From contig NZ_JAFBGA010000008.1 in the NCBI RefSeq assembly GCF_016909575.1, forward strand, positions 343,137-407,136: a stretch of 64,000 nt of DNA, read 5' to 3'. A program made the position numbers and the translations under genes. The DNA comes from Streptomyces sp. HB132 (GTDB lineage: Bacteria > Actinomycetota > Actinomycetes > Streptomycetales > Streptomycetaceae). Below are positions 1 to 17,418 of this stretch, one piece after another (position 1 is the first letter of the stretch; each line of letters starts with the position of its first letter). The notes under the pieces were generated by a model. That model was not told the origin of the DNA. It did not search any database and saw only the letters and a program-made list of their open reading frames with translations.

Positions 1-1
1 C

Positions 2-1878
2 CTCGACGCGCTGCCGCTGCTGCCCAACGGCAAGACCGACCGGAACGCCATGCCCGCCCCGGCGCGTCCCGCCGCGGCCCGGCCGGGGGGAGAGCCGCGC
101 ACCCCGCGGGAAGGCGTGCTGTGCGAGGTGTTCGCCTCCGTCCTGCGTACTCCCGCCGTACGGGCCGACGACGACTTCTTCGCGCTCGGCGGCGACAGCA
201 TCCTCTCCATCCAGCTCGTCAGCCGCGCCCGCGAGGCAGGGCTGGGCGTCACCCCGCGCGACGTGTTCGTCCACCGCACACCCGGGGCCATCGCGGCCGT
301 CGCCACCGCGCTCGGCGGAAAGACCTCCGCGCCGGCCGGGCAGGGCACCGGCGAGATGCCGACGACGCCCATCGCCGCCTGGTTCCTCGAACGGCCCGGC
401 ACCACCGACGGGTACAACCAGTCCGGGGTGCTGCGCACGCCCGCGGGAGCCGACCGGGAGTCCCTGGTCGCCACTCTCCAACTCCTCATCGACCAGCACG
501 ACATGCTCCGCCTGCGGACCACCCGGTCGGCCGACGGCACACCCGCCCTCGAGGCCCTGCCGCCCGGTGCCGTGCCGGCGGGGCGCCGCTTCACCCGGAT
601 CGACGTCGCGGGGCTCGACGCCGACGCCGTACGCGCCGCCGTCACCGAGGCGGGCGAGCAGGCCCGCAGAAGGCTGCGGCCCGCGCGGGGGGAGGTGATC
701 GAGGCCGTCTGGTGCGACGCCGGGCCCCGCACCCGAGGACGACTTCTGCTGGTCGTGCACCACCTGGCAGTGGACGCGGTCTCCTGGCGCATCCTCGCCA
801 CCGACGTGGCCACCGCCTGGCAGAGCGTCATCACGGCGGCGGCCTCCGGCGAACGGCCGACGGCTCCGCCTCCGGCCACCACGTCCTACCGGCAATGGGC
901 ACAGCTGCTGGCGGCCCAGGCGCAGGAGCCGGCACGTGAGGCGGAACTCCCGTCTTGGCAGGCGGTTTTGAGTACACCCGATCCTCAGCTGGGATACCGG
1001 CCGCTCGACGCCGACCTGGACACCGCCGACCGGACGCGGACCCTCGTCACCCACCTGCCCGCCACATGGACCAGGTCACTGCTCACCACCGCGCCCGCCG
1101 CCTACCGCGCCGGAGTGGACGACGTCCTGCTCACGGGTCTCGCCCTCGCCGTCTGCTCCTGGCGCGCGGAACGGTCCGCGGCCCTCGGCGGACCCCGGCA
1201 GGCCGGCACCGCAGTCCTCCTCGACCTGGAGGGCCACGGTCGCGAGCAGATCGCCGACCACCTCGACCTCTCCCGCACGGTCGGGTGGTTCACCAGCCTC
1301 TACCCGGTCCGGCTCGACCCCGGGCCGGTCGACGCCCGCGACCCCGGGCGCTTCGACGCCGCGCTGGTCGAACGCGCCCTCAAGCGCGTCAAGGAGCAGC
1401 TGCGTGCCGTCCGCGACCACGGAGTCGGCTACGGGATGCTGCGCCGTCTCAACCCGGCCACCCGTCCTCTGCTGGCCACCGCACCCGCCCCCCAGATCGG
1501 CTTCAACTACCTGGGCCGCTACGCCGCGTCCGGGACGGCGGACGGGGGCGACGGCGCCGACTGGGACGTCGTCCTCGACGGTGGCGGTCCGCGCAGCCAG
1601 GACCCCGACATGCCCGTCCACCACGTGCTCGACATCAACGCGCACACCGAGGACCTGCCGGACGGCCCGCGTCTGGTGACCCGCTGGACCTGGCCCAGCG
1701 ACCTTCTCAAAGAGGAGGACATGGAGTCGCTGTCCGCCGCCTTCACCCGGGCACTGCGCGCCGTCGCCGAGCACGCCGAACGACCCGACGCGGGCGGCTG
1801 CACGCCGTCCGACCTTCCCCTGGTCTCACTCGACCAGGCCCAGATCGACCGACTTCAGAACAGATGGGGTGGACGCAA

Positions 1879-1882
<4 letters not shown>
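2..1882 (+). CDS. Non-ribosomal peptide synthetase, C-terminal part (A-end, T, E); partial, 5' end outside window
   Basis: The gene runs in from upstream. The first codons encode the end of an adenylation domain (A10-type motif LPNGKTDR at positions 20-43). A carrier (T) domain follows with the phosphopantetheine site LGGDSI (Ser codon near 197). The rest is an epimerization domain with the HHxxxD motif (HHLAVDAVSW, 758-790), a DLEGHGR motif and the NLGR-like YLGRY near its end. It therefore loads one amino acid, converts it to the D form and hands it on. The stop TGA (1880-1882) overlaps the GTG start of the next gene (GTGA), so the two are translationally coupled and probably form one assembly line. 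What A selects cannot be read because its core lies outside the window. Confidence 0.93.
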
Positions 1883-9444
<7,562 letters not shown>

Positions 9445-9474
9445 CCGACCGTGCGCGGGCGTGCGGGCGGACGG

Positions 9475-10197
9475 TCAGACAACGGCAAGGCCTCCCGGGT
9501 CCCCGGGGCCCCGGGAGGCCGTGTCCCCGGTGGACACCGCGATCGCCGTCAGCACCAGCCCCCGGGCGGCCGCCCAGCGTCCCGTGAAGCCGTCCAGTCT
9601 GCGGCCCTCCAGCTCGGGGCCGGGCACGAGCAGCCGGGCGTCGAAGGTGCCCGAGCGGGCCGTGGCATAGGCGAAGGAGATCGAAGCCTCGGTGAAGTCC
9701 AGCTCCTGCCGTGTCAGCGGGTACCACGCCTTGAACACGGCCTCCTTCGCGCTGAACAGCAGCCTGTCCGCATGGACCGCGGTGCCTTCGCCGGCCCGGG
9801 CCTGCCGGTCAATGCGGTCCCGTTCCTCGGGGAGCGACACCACGGACAGTACGTCCGGGGGCAGTTGCTCGTCGGGTTCCGCGTCGATCCCCAGGGAGAC
9901 GAACTCCGCCGACGGTGCGACGACCGCGCCCCGGTAACCGACGCAGTGCGTCATGCTTCCCACGATGCCCACGGGCCAGCGCGGCTCACCACGCCGGCCC
10001 GGCAGCAGAGGGGCGGAAGGGATCCCGAGCGTGGCCAGCGCCGCGCGGGCGCAGCGCCGGACCGTGCCGAACTCGGAACGGCGCTTCTGGACGGCACGAG
10101 CCACCAGCGCCTCCTCCTCGGGGAACAGCCCGGGATCCAGATCGTCGTCGAAGGCCTCGGCGAACCGCACCCCGGCAGGCAGTATGTGCTCGATCAC
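9475..10197 (-). CDS. Sfp/EntD-type 4'-phosphopantetheinyl transferase
   Basis: About 240 residues. The family motifs are present: an N-terminal RxEF-type segment (KRRSEF), W/KG-like PRWPVGIVGSMTH, the metal-binding GIDAEP, and FSAKEAVFKAW, which supplies the catalytic Glu/Lys. The enzyme moves the phosphopantetheine arm of CoA onto the serine of carrier domains, so it can activate the T domains of the convergent NRPS genes. The start GTG at 10197 (protein begins VIEHILPAGV, the usual beginning in this family) is preceded by GGAG at the right distance; an upstream in-frame start at 10269 would add an untypical extension. It lies tail to tail with the NRPS, 30 bp apart. Confidence 0.9.
   Translation of the reverse strand: MIEHILPAGVRFAEAFDDDLDPGLFPEEEALVARAVQKRRSEFGTVRRCARAALATLGIPSAPLLPGRRGEPRWPVGIVGSMTHCVGYRGAVVAPSAEFVSLGIDAEPDEQLPPDVLSVVSLPEERDRIDRQARAGEGTAVHADRLLFSAKEAVFKAWYPLTRQELDFTEASISFAYATARSGTFDARLLVPGPELEGRRLDGFTGRWAAARGLVLTAIAVSTGDTASRGPGDPGGLAVV
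9489..9520. terminator. GC-rich hairpin between convergent NRPS and PPTase genes
   Basis: An 11-bp perfect stem, GGCCTCCCGGG (9489-9499) with CCCGGGAGGCC (9510-9520), and a 10-base loop. It overlaps the last codons of the transferase gene and lies just past the NRPS stop, a usual place for a bidirectional terminator in Streptomyces. No T tract is seen. Confidence 0.5.
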
Positions 10198-10397
10198 TCT
10201 GTCTCCAGCTGTCTCATGGCGACGATCCGTGTCCGTCCACGTCCGGCACGCGGGCACACGCGCGGTCACCGTGGTGCGATCCGGAACGTCGATCCGTGAC
10301 GTGAACCAGTTGGTCCCCCCGATGTCCTGAGAAGTTACCGGACCGGCTCCGCGACACGGGGAGGGGCGCCGGACATCCGGCCACAGGAACGCTGCCG

Positions 10398-10421
10398 CCC
10401 CCGTCCGGGCCCGGACGGGGG
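10398..10421 (-). terminator. 24-base perfect palindrome downstream of the beta-propeller gene
   Basis: CCCCCGTCCGGG followed directly by its exact reverse complement (10410-10421). It lies 23 bp past the stop of the 10444-11484 gene and is the likely end of the leftward LacI-controlled operon. There is no T run, which is common for terminators in high-GC actinobacteria. The rest of the gap up to 10197 shows no gene. Confidence 0.5.
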
Positions 10422-10443
10422 CCCTGGTGTCAGCCGTGCGGAC

Positions 10444-11484
10444 TCACTGCTTTGCCCGCGCCAGGGCGATCGCGCCCTGGAGCCGCTCACCGGCTTCGTA
10501 GATCATGTACGGCACGCCGTTCTCCGTGCCGAAACTCGGCGACGCCGTACGCCCGTTGTCCGGGGCACCGCTCATCGAGTCGTGGAAGACGCCCAGGTGG
10601 TCGCGGCGGGAGAAGTCCTTGCCGACCTCGGTGATCAGCACGTCGCCGCCGCTTCCCCTGTCCGTGTTGTAGACGACGTACGCGCTGCCGCCACGGGTGA
10701 GCAGGTGCGGCCCGCCGACGTTCACCGCGCCCACGTCCGAGTGCTTGACCAGCGGCTTCTGGTCGAAGGTCCAGCTGCGGCCGTCGGCCGACCAGCCCCA
10801 GGCGATGTCACGGTGGTTGGTCGTGTTGTTGAGCATGAACAGCATCACGTACCTCGCACCGCGCGAGGGCAGGTCATGACGGAACACCCGGGCGTACGAC
10901 GTCTCGGTCGTGCCGGTGGGCATCATCGAGGTGGAGAGCACCACCTTGTCGTACGTGAAGTGGATGCCGTCCTTGGAACGGGCCAGACGGGTGGTGGTGT
11001 TCTCGCCGTGGAAGTACAGCCACATCTCCTCGGCGTCCTCGTTCCACAGGACGTGCGGCGAGGAGACGTGACTGACCTTGTAGTGCGGCTGCCAGTCGTT
11101 GGCGACGACGGGATTGTCCGGGTACTCGGTGAACGGACCCTCCAGCGAGTCGCCGTACGCCAGGCAGATGCCGCCGGGCGCGTCGTGCGGCGCGTAGTAG
11201 AGGTGGAACCGTCCGAGTGCGCCGCTCACCCGGCCCACCGTGCCCCGGACACAGGGGAAGATGATCTCGCCGGTCGGGTTGTACGCGAGGTCCGACGGCT
11301 TCAGCAGCGTCCTGACGTACGCGTAGTCGGGGAAGCCGCCGGGCGCTGCCGCGGCGGCCCCCGCCGTGCCTGCGCCGACCGCGAGGACCGTGCCGGTGGC
11401 CGCCGCACCGCGGAGGAAGACGCGGCGCGAGAGGTGAGCGGAGTGGTCGGGACCGTGCTGGGGTGTGTCGTGCGGCTCGTTCAT
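10444..11484 (-). CDS. Tat-exported five-bladed beta-propeller protein (GH43-like fold)
   Basis: 346 residues. The N-terminus has a twin-arginine signal (SRRVFLRG, then an Ala/Gly-rich hydrophobic stretch ending near residue 48). The mature part repeats blocks typical of GH43/62/68/117 propellers (FHLYYAPHD, CLAYGDSLEGPF, SSPHVLW, MWLYFHGEN, DIAWGWSADGRSW, YMIYEAGER). This suggests a secreted or cell-surface glycosidase-like protein, but catalytic acids cannot be assigned by eye. It is the last gene of a leftward operon whose other members look catabolic, so it may release the substrate that the permease imports. A binding-only propeller is an alternative. Confidence 0.72.
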   Translation of the reverse strand: MNEPHDTPQHGPDHSAHLSRRVFLRGAAATGTVLAVGAGTAGAAAAAPGGFPDYAYVRTLLKPSDLAYNPTGEIIFPCVRGTVGRVSGALGRFHLYYAPHDAPGGICLAYGDSLEGPFTEYPDNPVVANDWQPHYKVSHVSSPHVLWNEDAEEMWLYFHGENTTTRLARSKDGIHFTYDKVVLSTSMMPTGTTETSYARVFRHDLPSRGARYVMLFMLNNTTNHRDIAWGWSADGRSWTFDQKPLVKHSDVGAVNVGGPHLLTRGGSAYVVYNTDRGSGGDVLITEVGKDFSRRDHLGVFHDSMSGAPDNGRTASPSFGTENGVPYMIYEAGERLQGAIALARAKQ

Positions 11485-11512
11485 GTCTGTACTCCGTCCC
11501 GGAAGGTGGATG

Positions 11513-12793
11513 TCAGAGATGTGTGGCGGCGGTGACGCAGAACCCGCCGAGGGCGACCGCCCACACGTAGGGAAGGGTGCGCACCATGACCTGCTGCGGG
11601 CCGACGCCCGCGTACTGGGCGCTCCACACGGTCTGGGTGCTGGTCGGGTCGGACACGCCGAAGACCTGGTTGTACGAGGCGGCGAGGCCGAGCACGGCGA
11701 CGGCGGGGTAGATGCCGGCCGCGATGAGGACTCCGGCGATGCCCGCGCCGAGGCCGTACACGTTGAGGGGACCGCGGTAGAGGCACAGCGGGACCAGCGC
11801 GGTGAAGACGAGCACGAACAGCACCGGGTTCTGCGGGCTGACGGCCTTCACCAGCGGTTCCAGTGCGGCGATCGCGCCGGGCAGTTTCACCGCGGCGAGC
11901 AGGATGCCGATGGCGACGAACAGCGCGATGGGCGGCGCCGCCACCTCGAACCCGCCGTACAGGGTGCGCAGCAGACGCTTGTTCATCTCGCGCGGCCGGG
12001 TCGTGGTGACCAGGGCGTAGAGCACGCCGGCCAGCAGGGAGGGGATGATGGCGACCTCGAGACCGAGGGCCAGGACCAGCGGCACGACCGGGGTGACCAG
12101 GGCGTACCAGGGGGCGTCGCCGAGCCGCGCACGCCGCGAACCCGGCCTCTCGCCTGCCGTCCTCAGCGACCAGGCGTGCTCGACGCCCCGACGGCGGGAC
12201 TCGATCAGCACGAAGGCGACGGCAGCGACCAGAGCCAGGGGGAACAGCTTCACCATGAAGCCGCGCACGGTCTCCACCGGCAGGTCCAGGGCCGTGGAGA
12301 AGAACTGCCAGATGGGCAGTTCGAACGGGACGCCCACGGCGATGCCCATCAGGATGGTGCCCGCCGCCGTCACCTTCGGGATGCCCACGGCCACCATCGC
12401 CGGGATACCGATGATGCCGGCGAGCATCGCGGCCGGTGCCGAGCCCGTCACCGTGCCGATCAGCGCGGACACCGCGAGGACGCCGAGCGCCACGACCGTC
12501 GGCCGGTCGCCGCCGAACTCCACGATCTTCCGGACGATGGTGCCGGCGATGCCGGTCTCGTCGAGGAGTTTGCCGAGCCACGATCCGAGCAGCACCGCGA
12601 TCATCGTGGAGGCGAGCATCGGAGCACCCTCCTGGAGGACCGTGTCCAGGACGCTCTCCTCGCCGGCCGGCGGCGCCCCGGCGACGAACGCGATGACGAC
12701 GCCCAGCAGCACGAGGGCGAAGGCGGTGGGGAGTTTACGGGTGAGCATGGCGGCGACACCGGCCGCCATGACGATCAGGATGACAACGCCCAT
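11513..12793 (-). CDS. Polytopic membrane transporter (ion-transporter/GntP-like permease)
   Basis: 426 residues, almost entirely hydrophobic, with about 11-12 predicted membrane segments and no signal peptidase site. Gly/Pro-rich re-entrant stretches (GTVTGSAPAAMLAGIIGIPAM; YRGPLNVYGLGAGIAGVL) recall the ion-transporter superfamily (GntP, CitM and related organic-acid permeases). It lies 4 bp from the HExxH gene upstream and 28 bp from the propeller gene downstream, so it is surely co-transcribed. Inference: uptake of the organic acid or ring compound handled by the oxidoreductase and hydantoinase-type proteins of the operon. Confidence 0.7.
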   Translation of the reverse strand: MGVVILIVMAAGVAAMLTRKLPTAFALVLLGVVIAFVAGAPPAGEESVLDTVLQEGAPMLASTMIAVLLGSWLGKLLDETGIAGTIVRKIVEFGGDRPTVVALGVLAVSALIGTVTGSAPAAMLAGIIGIPAMVAVGIPKVTAAGTILMGIAVGVPFELPIWQFFSTALDLPVETVRGFMVKLFPLALVAAVAFVLIESRRRGVEHAWSLRTAGERPGSRRARLGDAPWYALVTPVVPLVLALGLEVAIIPSLLAGVLYALVTTTRPREMNKRLLRTLYGGFEVAAPPIALFVAIGILLAAVKLPGAIAALEPLVKAVSPQNPVLFVLVFTALVPLCLYRGPLNVYGLGAGIAGVLIAAGIYPAVAVLGLAASYNQVFGVSDPTSTQTVWSAQYAGVGPQQVMVRTLPYVWAVALGGFCVTAATHL

Positions 12794-12797
12794 GGCG

Positions 12798-13400
12798 CTA
12801 CTTCTCTCTCTGGGTCACGGCGTCGGCGAGCGCGGCCGTGAGGTGCAGGGGACTGCGGCCGAGCCCGCAGACGGTACGGGCGTAGGCGTGGGCGGCGATC
12901 TCCTCCGCGCCCGCCACGTGCCCGTGCAACCGGAACCGGCCGGCGCGCAGGACCACATGGCCCAGGGCGTGCTTCAGCGCGGCCTTCGCCGGACCGTGGT
13001 GGAGCTGTTCGTGCACGGCCTCGTGGGCGAGTGCCGCCTCGCGCACCGAACCGCGCGGGTACCAGTGACGCCAGCCCCGCGCGTCGATCAGCGCCTCGGC
13101 CGCCGCGAGCGTGTCGGTGTAGAGCTCCACGGCCGGTGCGGGCCGCGAGGTGTAGCGGGCCAGCAGGCCGCGTTCCAGTCCGTCGGCGCGCTCGGTGATC
13201 CTGGCCCGGCACGGCACGGGTGCCAGCGCCGCTCCGAACGCCTCGGCCGTACGCGCCCAGTGGCGCAGCAGTTCCGGATCGCGGCCCTCGTGGGTCGGGG
13301 TCGAGGCCAGCAGTCGCACCGCGAGGCCGAGGTCGTCGTCGGCCTCCCACGGGGCCGCCGCGGGCGGCGTCCTCGGGTCCGTGCTCCCGGCGCGGCTCAC
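12798..13400 (-). CDS. Uncharacterised protein with HExxH motif
   Basis: 200 residues, mostly helical and Ala/Arg-rich, soluble, no signal peptide. The only strong signature is HEAVHEQLHHG near residues 125-135, which fits the zinc-binding HExxH consensus of zincins; other His residues (HALGHVV, HGHVAG) follow and could complete a metal site. I do not recognise the family. The start overlaps the stop of the hydantoinase-type gene (ATGA, 13397-13400), implying coupling and a function tied to it, for example a metal-dependent partner subunit or maturation factor. A chance HExxH in a helical protein cannot be excluded. Confidence 0.62.
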   Translation of the reverse strand: MSRAGSTDPRTPPAAAPWEADDDLGLAVRLLASTPTHEGRDPELLRHWARTAEAFGAALAPVPCRARITERADGLERGLLARYTSRPAPAVELYTDTLAAAEALIDARGWRHWYPRGSVREAALAHEAVHEQLHHGPAKAALKHALGHVVLRAGRFRLHGHVAGAEEIAAHAYARTVCGLGRSPLHLTAALADAVTQREK

Positions 13401-15526
13401 GCCCGTACCTCCAGCACGGCGACGACCGGCTCGTCGGCGCCGCGGGAGTTCAGCTCGCTGCGGGCGAGCGCGAGCAGCGGCTGCGGGTCGAGCACGCCCG
13501 ACAGGTCCGCGATCCGGGAACCCAGCAGCAGCCGCACGGCCGGGGCCCGGACCCCGCCGTCGCCGTACGACGTGGTCTCGCGCACCAGCCGGGCCAGCAC
13601 CTCGGGTGCCTCGGCGACCCGGGTGGTCTCCACCCGCGCGTCGGAGACGTGCAGACGGATCACCCCGTCGGCGTCGACGATCCGCACCGGGTGCCGGGTG
13701 GTGCGCAGGCGGCGCCGGACCTCGGTCCCGTACACCGTGTGGGCGGAGGTCCCGGCGAGGACCGTGACCCGCGACGGGTCGGTCCGGAGACTGGCCGCCG
13801 CGGTGCGCAACCGCTCCGCCCCGTCCGCCCGGTGCGCCCGGTCCCGGGTGCGCAGTTCGGTGGCACCGGTGGCCACGGCCCGTACGGTGCTCGTCTGCGG
13901 GTCGACGGTGACCTCGACCTCGACCCCGTCGGCCGCGGCTCCCTGCGCGAGGACGGCGGCCTCCGCCTCGGCCCGTACGGCGAGTATCTGTTCCTGCCCC
14001 GCGCCCGGGATGATCCGCTCGATCTGCTCCCGCACCAGGGCGAGCGCGACACCGATGGGACTGATCACCTCGCTGTGCCGGGCGATGCGCCCCTCCAGGC
14101 CGCTCACCTCGGCGAGGTGCGGGGTGACGGACGCGGCGCCGCCACCGCCACCGACGAGCAGGGCGGTGTCCTTGTCCAGGCGGTAGTCCCGGATCATCGC
14201 GTTGACGACCGTCCTGACCTGGGCCGTCCCGGCGTCGAGCAGCCGGGTCGCGGCAGTGGCGGTGTCCACGCCGAGGGCCGCGGCGAGCGGCGCGAGGGCC
14301 GCCGCGGCGACCTCCTGGTCACAGCGGGCGAAGTCGCCCTCGGGCACCCGGCCCAGGGCATTGGCCGCACACGTCATGGTGATCGCGAAGCGTCCGCCCG
14401 CCGCGTCGATGACCGCGTAGTCGTCCGGGTCGCCCGCCATCGGCCGGACCGTGGTGAGCGTCGCGTCCCGCAGCTCCTCCGCCGAGGCGAAACACGCGTA
14501 GGGCAGGCCGGCGATATGGGCGCTGCGCGGTCCGACCCCGGTGACCTTGCCACCGCCGATCCGCGCCATGGAACCGCCGCCGACACCGACCGTGCGCACG
14601 TCCAGCGCGTTGAGGTAGGACTTCCGGCCGAGGATCGTGGCGTGCCGGACGGCCACCTTGCCCCGTCGCACGACGCTGATGTCGGTGGACGTGCCGCCGG
14701 TCTCCAGGAACACCCCCTCGCTGATCCGTTCCTGCATCAGCGCGCCCGCGACACCGGCCGCCGGGCCCGACAGGACCGTCAGCAGGGGCCGGCGCCGCAT
14801 CTCGTCCAGCGACATCACCCCGCCGTCGCAGCGCATCACCATCAGCGGGGAGCTGACGCCCGCCTTGGTGATGGAGGCGTCGACGAGATCGGCGGTGGCG
14901 AGCATGCGCGGCAGGATCGCCGCGTTGACCACGGCGGTACGGGTGCGCTTGTGCAGCCCGTACAGGGAGGTGATCTCGTGCGCGGCGGTCAACGGCAGCC
15001 CGGTGTGGCGGGCGGCCTCGACGACGGCCTGTTCGCCCTCCGGCCGGTCGACCCCGAACGGCTCGGTGGCGACGATCACCTCGGCGCCGTCCCTGGCCAG
15101 GGTGTCGGCGGCGCGCCGGACGGACACCCTGTCATCCGGGTCGACGACATGGGCGTAGACGAGGGGAAGCGTCTTGCTCGGGGTGAGTTCGAGCTTGCCG
15201 AGCGCGGCGAGCCGGCGGGTGAGGACGGCGGCCGGGCCGCCGCCGATCCCGATCAGCCCGACGGTGGCGACATCGCCCTCCAGCAGGGCGTTGGTAGCCT
15301 GGGTCGTGCCGTGCGCGAGGAAAGCGACGTCCTCGGGCGCGCGGCCGGTCTCTGCCAGCAGACGGTCGAGTGCTTCCACGATGCCGTGGGCCACACCGTC
15401 TTCGTGATGGTGGCTGGTGGGGACCTTCACCTGTCCCAGGAGTTCCAGGGTCGTGGCGTCGACCGCCACGGCGTCGGTGAAGGTTCCGCCCACGTCGATG
15501 CCGACGCGTATGCGGTGAGTGGTCAT
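13397..15526 (-). CDS. hyuA: Hydantoinase/oxoprolinase family protein (HyuA-type)
   Basis: 709 residues. The N-terminus RVGIDVGGTFTDAVAVD and the following HGTTQATNALLEG are diagnostic of the HyuA/acetone-carboxylase-beta ATPase family; GGTSTDISVV and GVGGGSMARI in the middle are the second nucleotide-binding block. Family members open cyclic amides (hydantoins, 5-oxoproline) or carboxylate small ketones with ATP, usually with a HyuB partner. No HyuB is encoded beside it; the neighbouring HExxH protein and FAD oxidoreductase stand in its place. The start ATG 15526 follows AAGGAGGT. Substrate unknown. Confidence 0.88.
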   Translation of the reverse strand: MTTHRIRVGIDVGGTFTDAVAVDATTLELLGQVKVPTSHHHEDGVAHGIVEALDRLLAETGRAPEDVAFLAHGTTQATNALLEGDVATVGLIGIGGGPAAVLTRRLAALGKLELTPSKTLPLVYAHVVDPDDRVSVRRAADTLARDGAEVIVATEPFGVDRPEGEQAVVEAARHTGLPLTAAHEITSLYGLHKRTRTAVVNAAILPRMLATADLVDASITKAGVSSPLMVMRCDGGVMSLDEMRRRPLLTVLSGPAAGVAGALMQERISEGVFLETGGTSTDISVVRRGKVAVRHATILGRKSYLNALDVRTVGVGGGSMARIGGGKVTGVGPRSAHIAGLPYACFASAEELRDATLTTVRPMAGDPDDYAVIDAAGGRFAITMTCAANALGRVPEGDFARCDQEVAAAALAPLAAALGVDTATAATRLLDAGTAQVRTVVNAMIRDYRLDKDTALLVGGGGGAASVTPHLAEVSGLEGRIARHSEVISPIGVALALVREQIERIIPGAGQEQILAVRAEAEAAVLAQGAAADGVEVEVTVDPQTSTVRAVATGATELRTRDRAHRADGAERLRTAAASLRTDPSRVTVLAGTSAHTVYGTEVRRRLRTTRHPVRIVDADGVIRLHVSDARVETTRVAEAPEVLARLVRETTSYGDGGVRAPAVRLLLGSRIADLSGVLDPQPLLALARSELNSRGADEPVVAVLEVRA

Positions 15527-15685
15527 GGTTGGGCACCTCCTTGTGCGGATCGGCGGTGCGCGGGCGGGCCGGGTGGGGCAGTTGCAGCTGTCCCGCCCGG
15601 CATCTCCGCGAGATGGAGCGTGGTGGGGCGTGTGGGGCGTCGTGCACGGCTCGTCACGGGCGGCCCGCCCGTTCCCGAACCGCTC

Positions 15686-17296
15686 TCAGTAGCCGCGTAC
15701 GTCAGGCCAGTGGCGCTGCACCCCGTCCCGGTCGAGCAGCAGGGCGAACTCCTCGAACCGCTTGTCCTCGGCCTGGACCTGGTGGGGTTCGACCTTCTCG
15801 GAGACGCAGTGCGCGGCCAGCGCTCCGGCGACCTCGCCGATGTTCCATTCCACCGGGTGGAGCCGGTAGCAGCCGTTGGTGATGTGCGTCGTGCCGATGT
15901 TCTTGCCCGCGGGGAGGAGATTGCGGACCCGGCGCGGCACGAGCGCGCCGAGAGGGATCTCGAACGGCACCGAGCCGATGTCGATGTAGTTGTCGCCACC
16001 CGTCGAGGGGTGCAGGTCGATGCGGTAGTTGCCGACCCCCACGGAGTCCCGGTACGCGGTCCGTCCGTAGGGGCCGACGACGTCGATCGCCACGTCCTGC
16101 TCGGTGACGGTGGTGACGGCCTTGATCCGCCGCGACTCCCGGACGTACGGCGCCTTGGCGAGGCCGTCGGCCGTGCCCGTGATGTCGGGGCGCAGCCGCA
16201 GACCGGGGAAGCCGGCCCCGCCGTCCTCGCGAGGCGCTTCGGTCTGGAGCCAGTGGAGGACCGAGAGCGACAGCTGCCGCGCCTCCGACAGTGCCTGTGC
16301 CGAGGTCTCCGGGCCGCCGCCGACAAGCGGCTTCAACCAGTAGTCGTTGAGCGGCCAGTTGACCAGGGTGACGTCGGAGTCGAAGGCACCGGGGCGGTGC
16401 AGCCCGCGGGCGAGGATGCGGCGGAAGCCCCACAGTTCCTTGTCACCCGCGTCGGCGCTCTGGTCGGCGTTGACGGCGAGCGGGTCGATCTCCGGGTTCG
16501 GCACGAACGTACGCGGCACGGCTTCGAGCGAACGCGGGTCCGGGGCGAGGAAACCGAGGAGCGGGCCCGGCCAGAAGTCCGGCCGGTAGGAGCGCCAGAA
16601 GCCGTAGTCGGCGGGCCGCTCGATGACATGGTTCTCGCCCTCGTGGTGGGAGAGCGCGAAGCAGACGGTGATGCCCTGCTGGTTGAGGGGCTGCGCCTCC
16701 TCGGGGGCGTGCGGCTCCCCGAACTCGGCGTGCGACTCGGCGCCGATCGCGTGTTCCACGCCGCCGAGTTCGAGGAGTTCACCGGTCTCCGTGGCGTCGA
16801 TGACGTACTGCGCCCGGATCGTCGTCCGGGTGCCGTCGCGCAGGCTCTCCAGCGTGACCGGGCCGATGACATCGTTGTCCGGCTCGACGGATACCGCCCG
16901 GTGCTCGGTCAGCAGCGTCAGCCGGCCCGACGCCCGGTGGGGAGCGATCATGCCCTCCAGGACGGCGAGAGCGACACGCGGCTCGTGGCAGAGCTTGCTG
17001 ACCCGGCCGGCCCCCGGGTTGAGACCCGTCAGCGCGAGCGCCTCCGAACGCATCGGGTACCACCGGCGGTAGTAGTCGCGGATGCCCTCGCGCAGCGCGC
17101 GGTAGGTGGCCGTCGTGCCGAACTGCTCCACCCAGGGGTGCTCGTCCGGCGGAACGGCCTGTGCGGTGAGCTGTCCACCGATCCAGTCGGTCTCCTCGGT
17201 GAGGACGACGGTCCGGCCGGCCCGGCAGGCGGCCAGCGCGGCGGCCACGCCGCCCAGGCCGGCGCCGACGATGAGGATGTCCGGTTCGGGGATCAC
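15686..17296 (-). CDS. FAD-dependent oxidoreductase
   Basis: About 536 residues. The dinucleotide-binding motif ILIVGAGLGGVAAALAACRAGRTVVLTEE lies at the very N-terminus (residues 4-32), followed by DWIGGQLTAQ, typical of the FAD_oxidored family (GidA/thiazole-synthase-like flavoproteins). The C-terminal half has VGNYRIDLHP and the FAD-closing block LVPRRVRNLLPAGKNIG. Start chosen as GTG 17296 because AGGAG sits 4 bases upstream and the flavin motif must be near the N-terminus; the longer frame to 17758 is not needed. Likely the first gene of the leftward operon, 122 bp from the LacI gene. Substrate unknown. Confidence 0.85.
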   Translation of the reverse strand: MIPEPDILIVGAGLGGVAAALAACRAGRTVVLTEETDWIGGQLTAQAVPPDEHPWVEQFGTTATYRALREGIRDYYRRWYPMRSEALALTGLNPGAGRVSKLCHEPRVALAVLEGMIAPHRASGRLTLLTEHRAVSVEPDNDVIGPVTLESLRDGTRTTIRAQYVIDATETGELLELGGVEHAIGAESHAEFGEPHAPEEAQPLNQQGITVCFALSHHEGENHVIERPADYGFWRSYRPDFWPGPLLGFLAPDPRSLEAVPRTFVPNPEIDPLAVNADQSADAGDKELWGFRRILARGLHRPGAFDSDVTLVNWPLNDYWLKPLVGGGPETSAQALSEARQLSLSVLHWLQTEAPREDGGAGFPGLRLRPDITGTADGLAKAPYVRESRRIKAVTTVTEQDVAIDVVGPYGRTAYRDSVGVGNYRIDLHPSTGGDNYIDIGSVPFEIPLGALVPRRVRNLLPAGKNIGTTHITNGCYRLHPVEWNIGEVAGALAAHCVSEKVEPHQVQAEDKRFEEFALLLDRDGVQRHWPDVRGY

Positions 17297-17418
17297 GATT
17301 CTCCTTGTGCGGTACGGGGACGTGCTGTGCGGTGGTGCTGTGGACGGCCCGGTGGGCCGGGAGCGTGGTCGCCGCGGGACCACGCGGCCCGGTGGTGCGG
17401 TGCGCACGGCCCGGGAGG

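Noticed and set aside
955..1878. Upstream extension of the second NRPS frame from 955
   Set aside because: It lies over the epimerization domain in another frame and is Arg/Pro-rich; the real start is GTG 1879 (or ATG 1864).
9451..10299. Plus-strand frame over the phosphopantetheinyl transferase
   Set aside because: No motif; the minus strand holds the EntD/Sfp signature.
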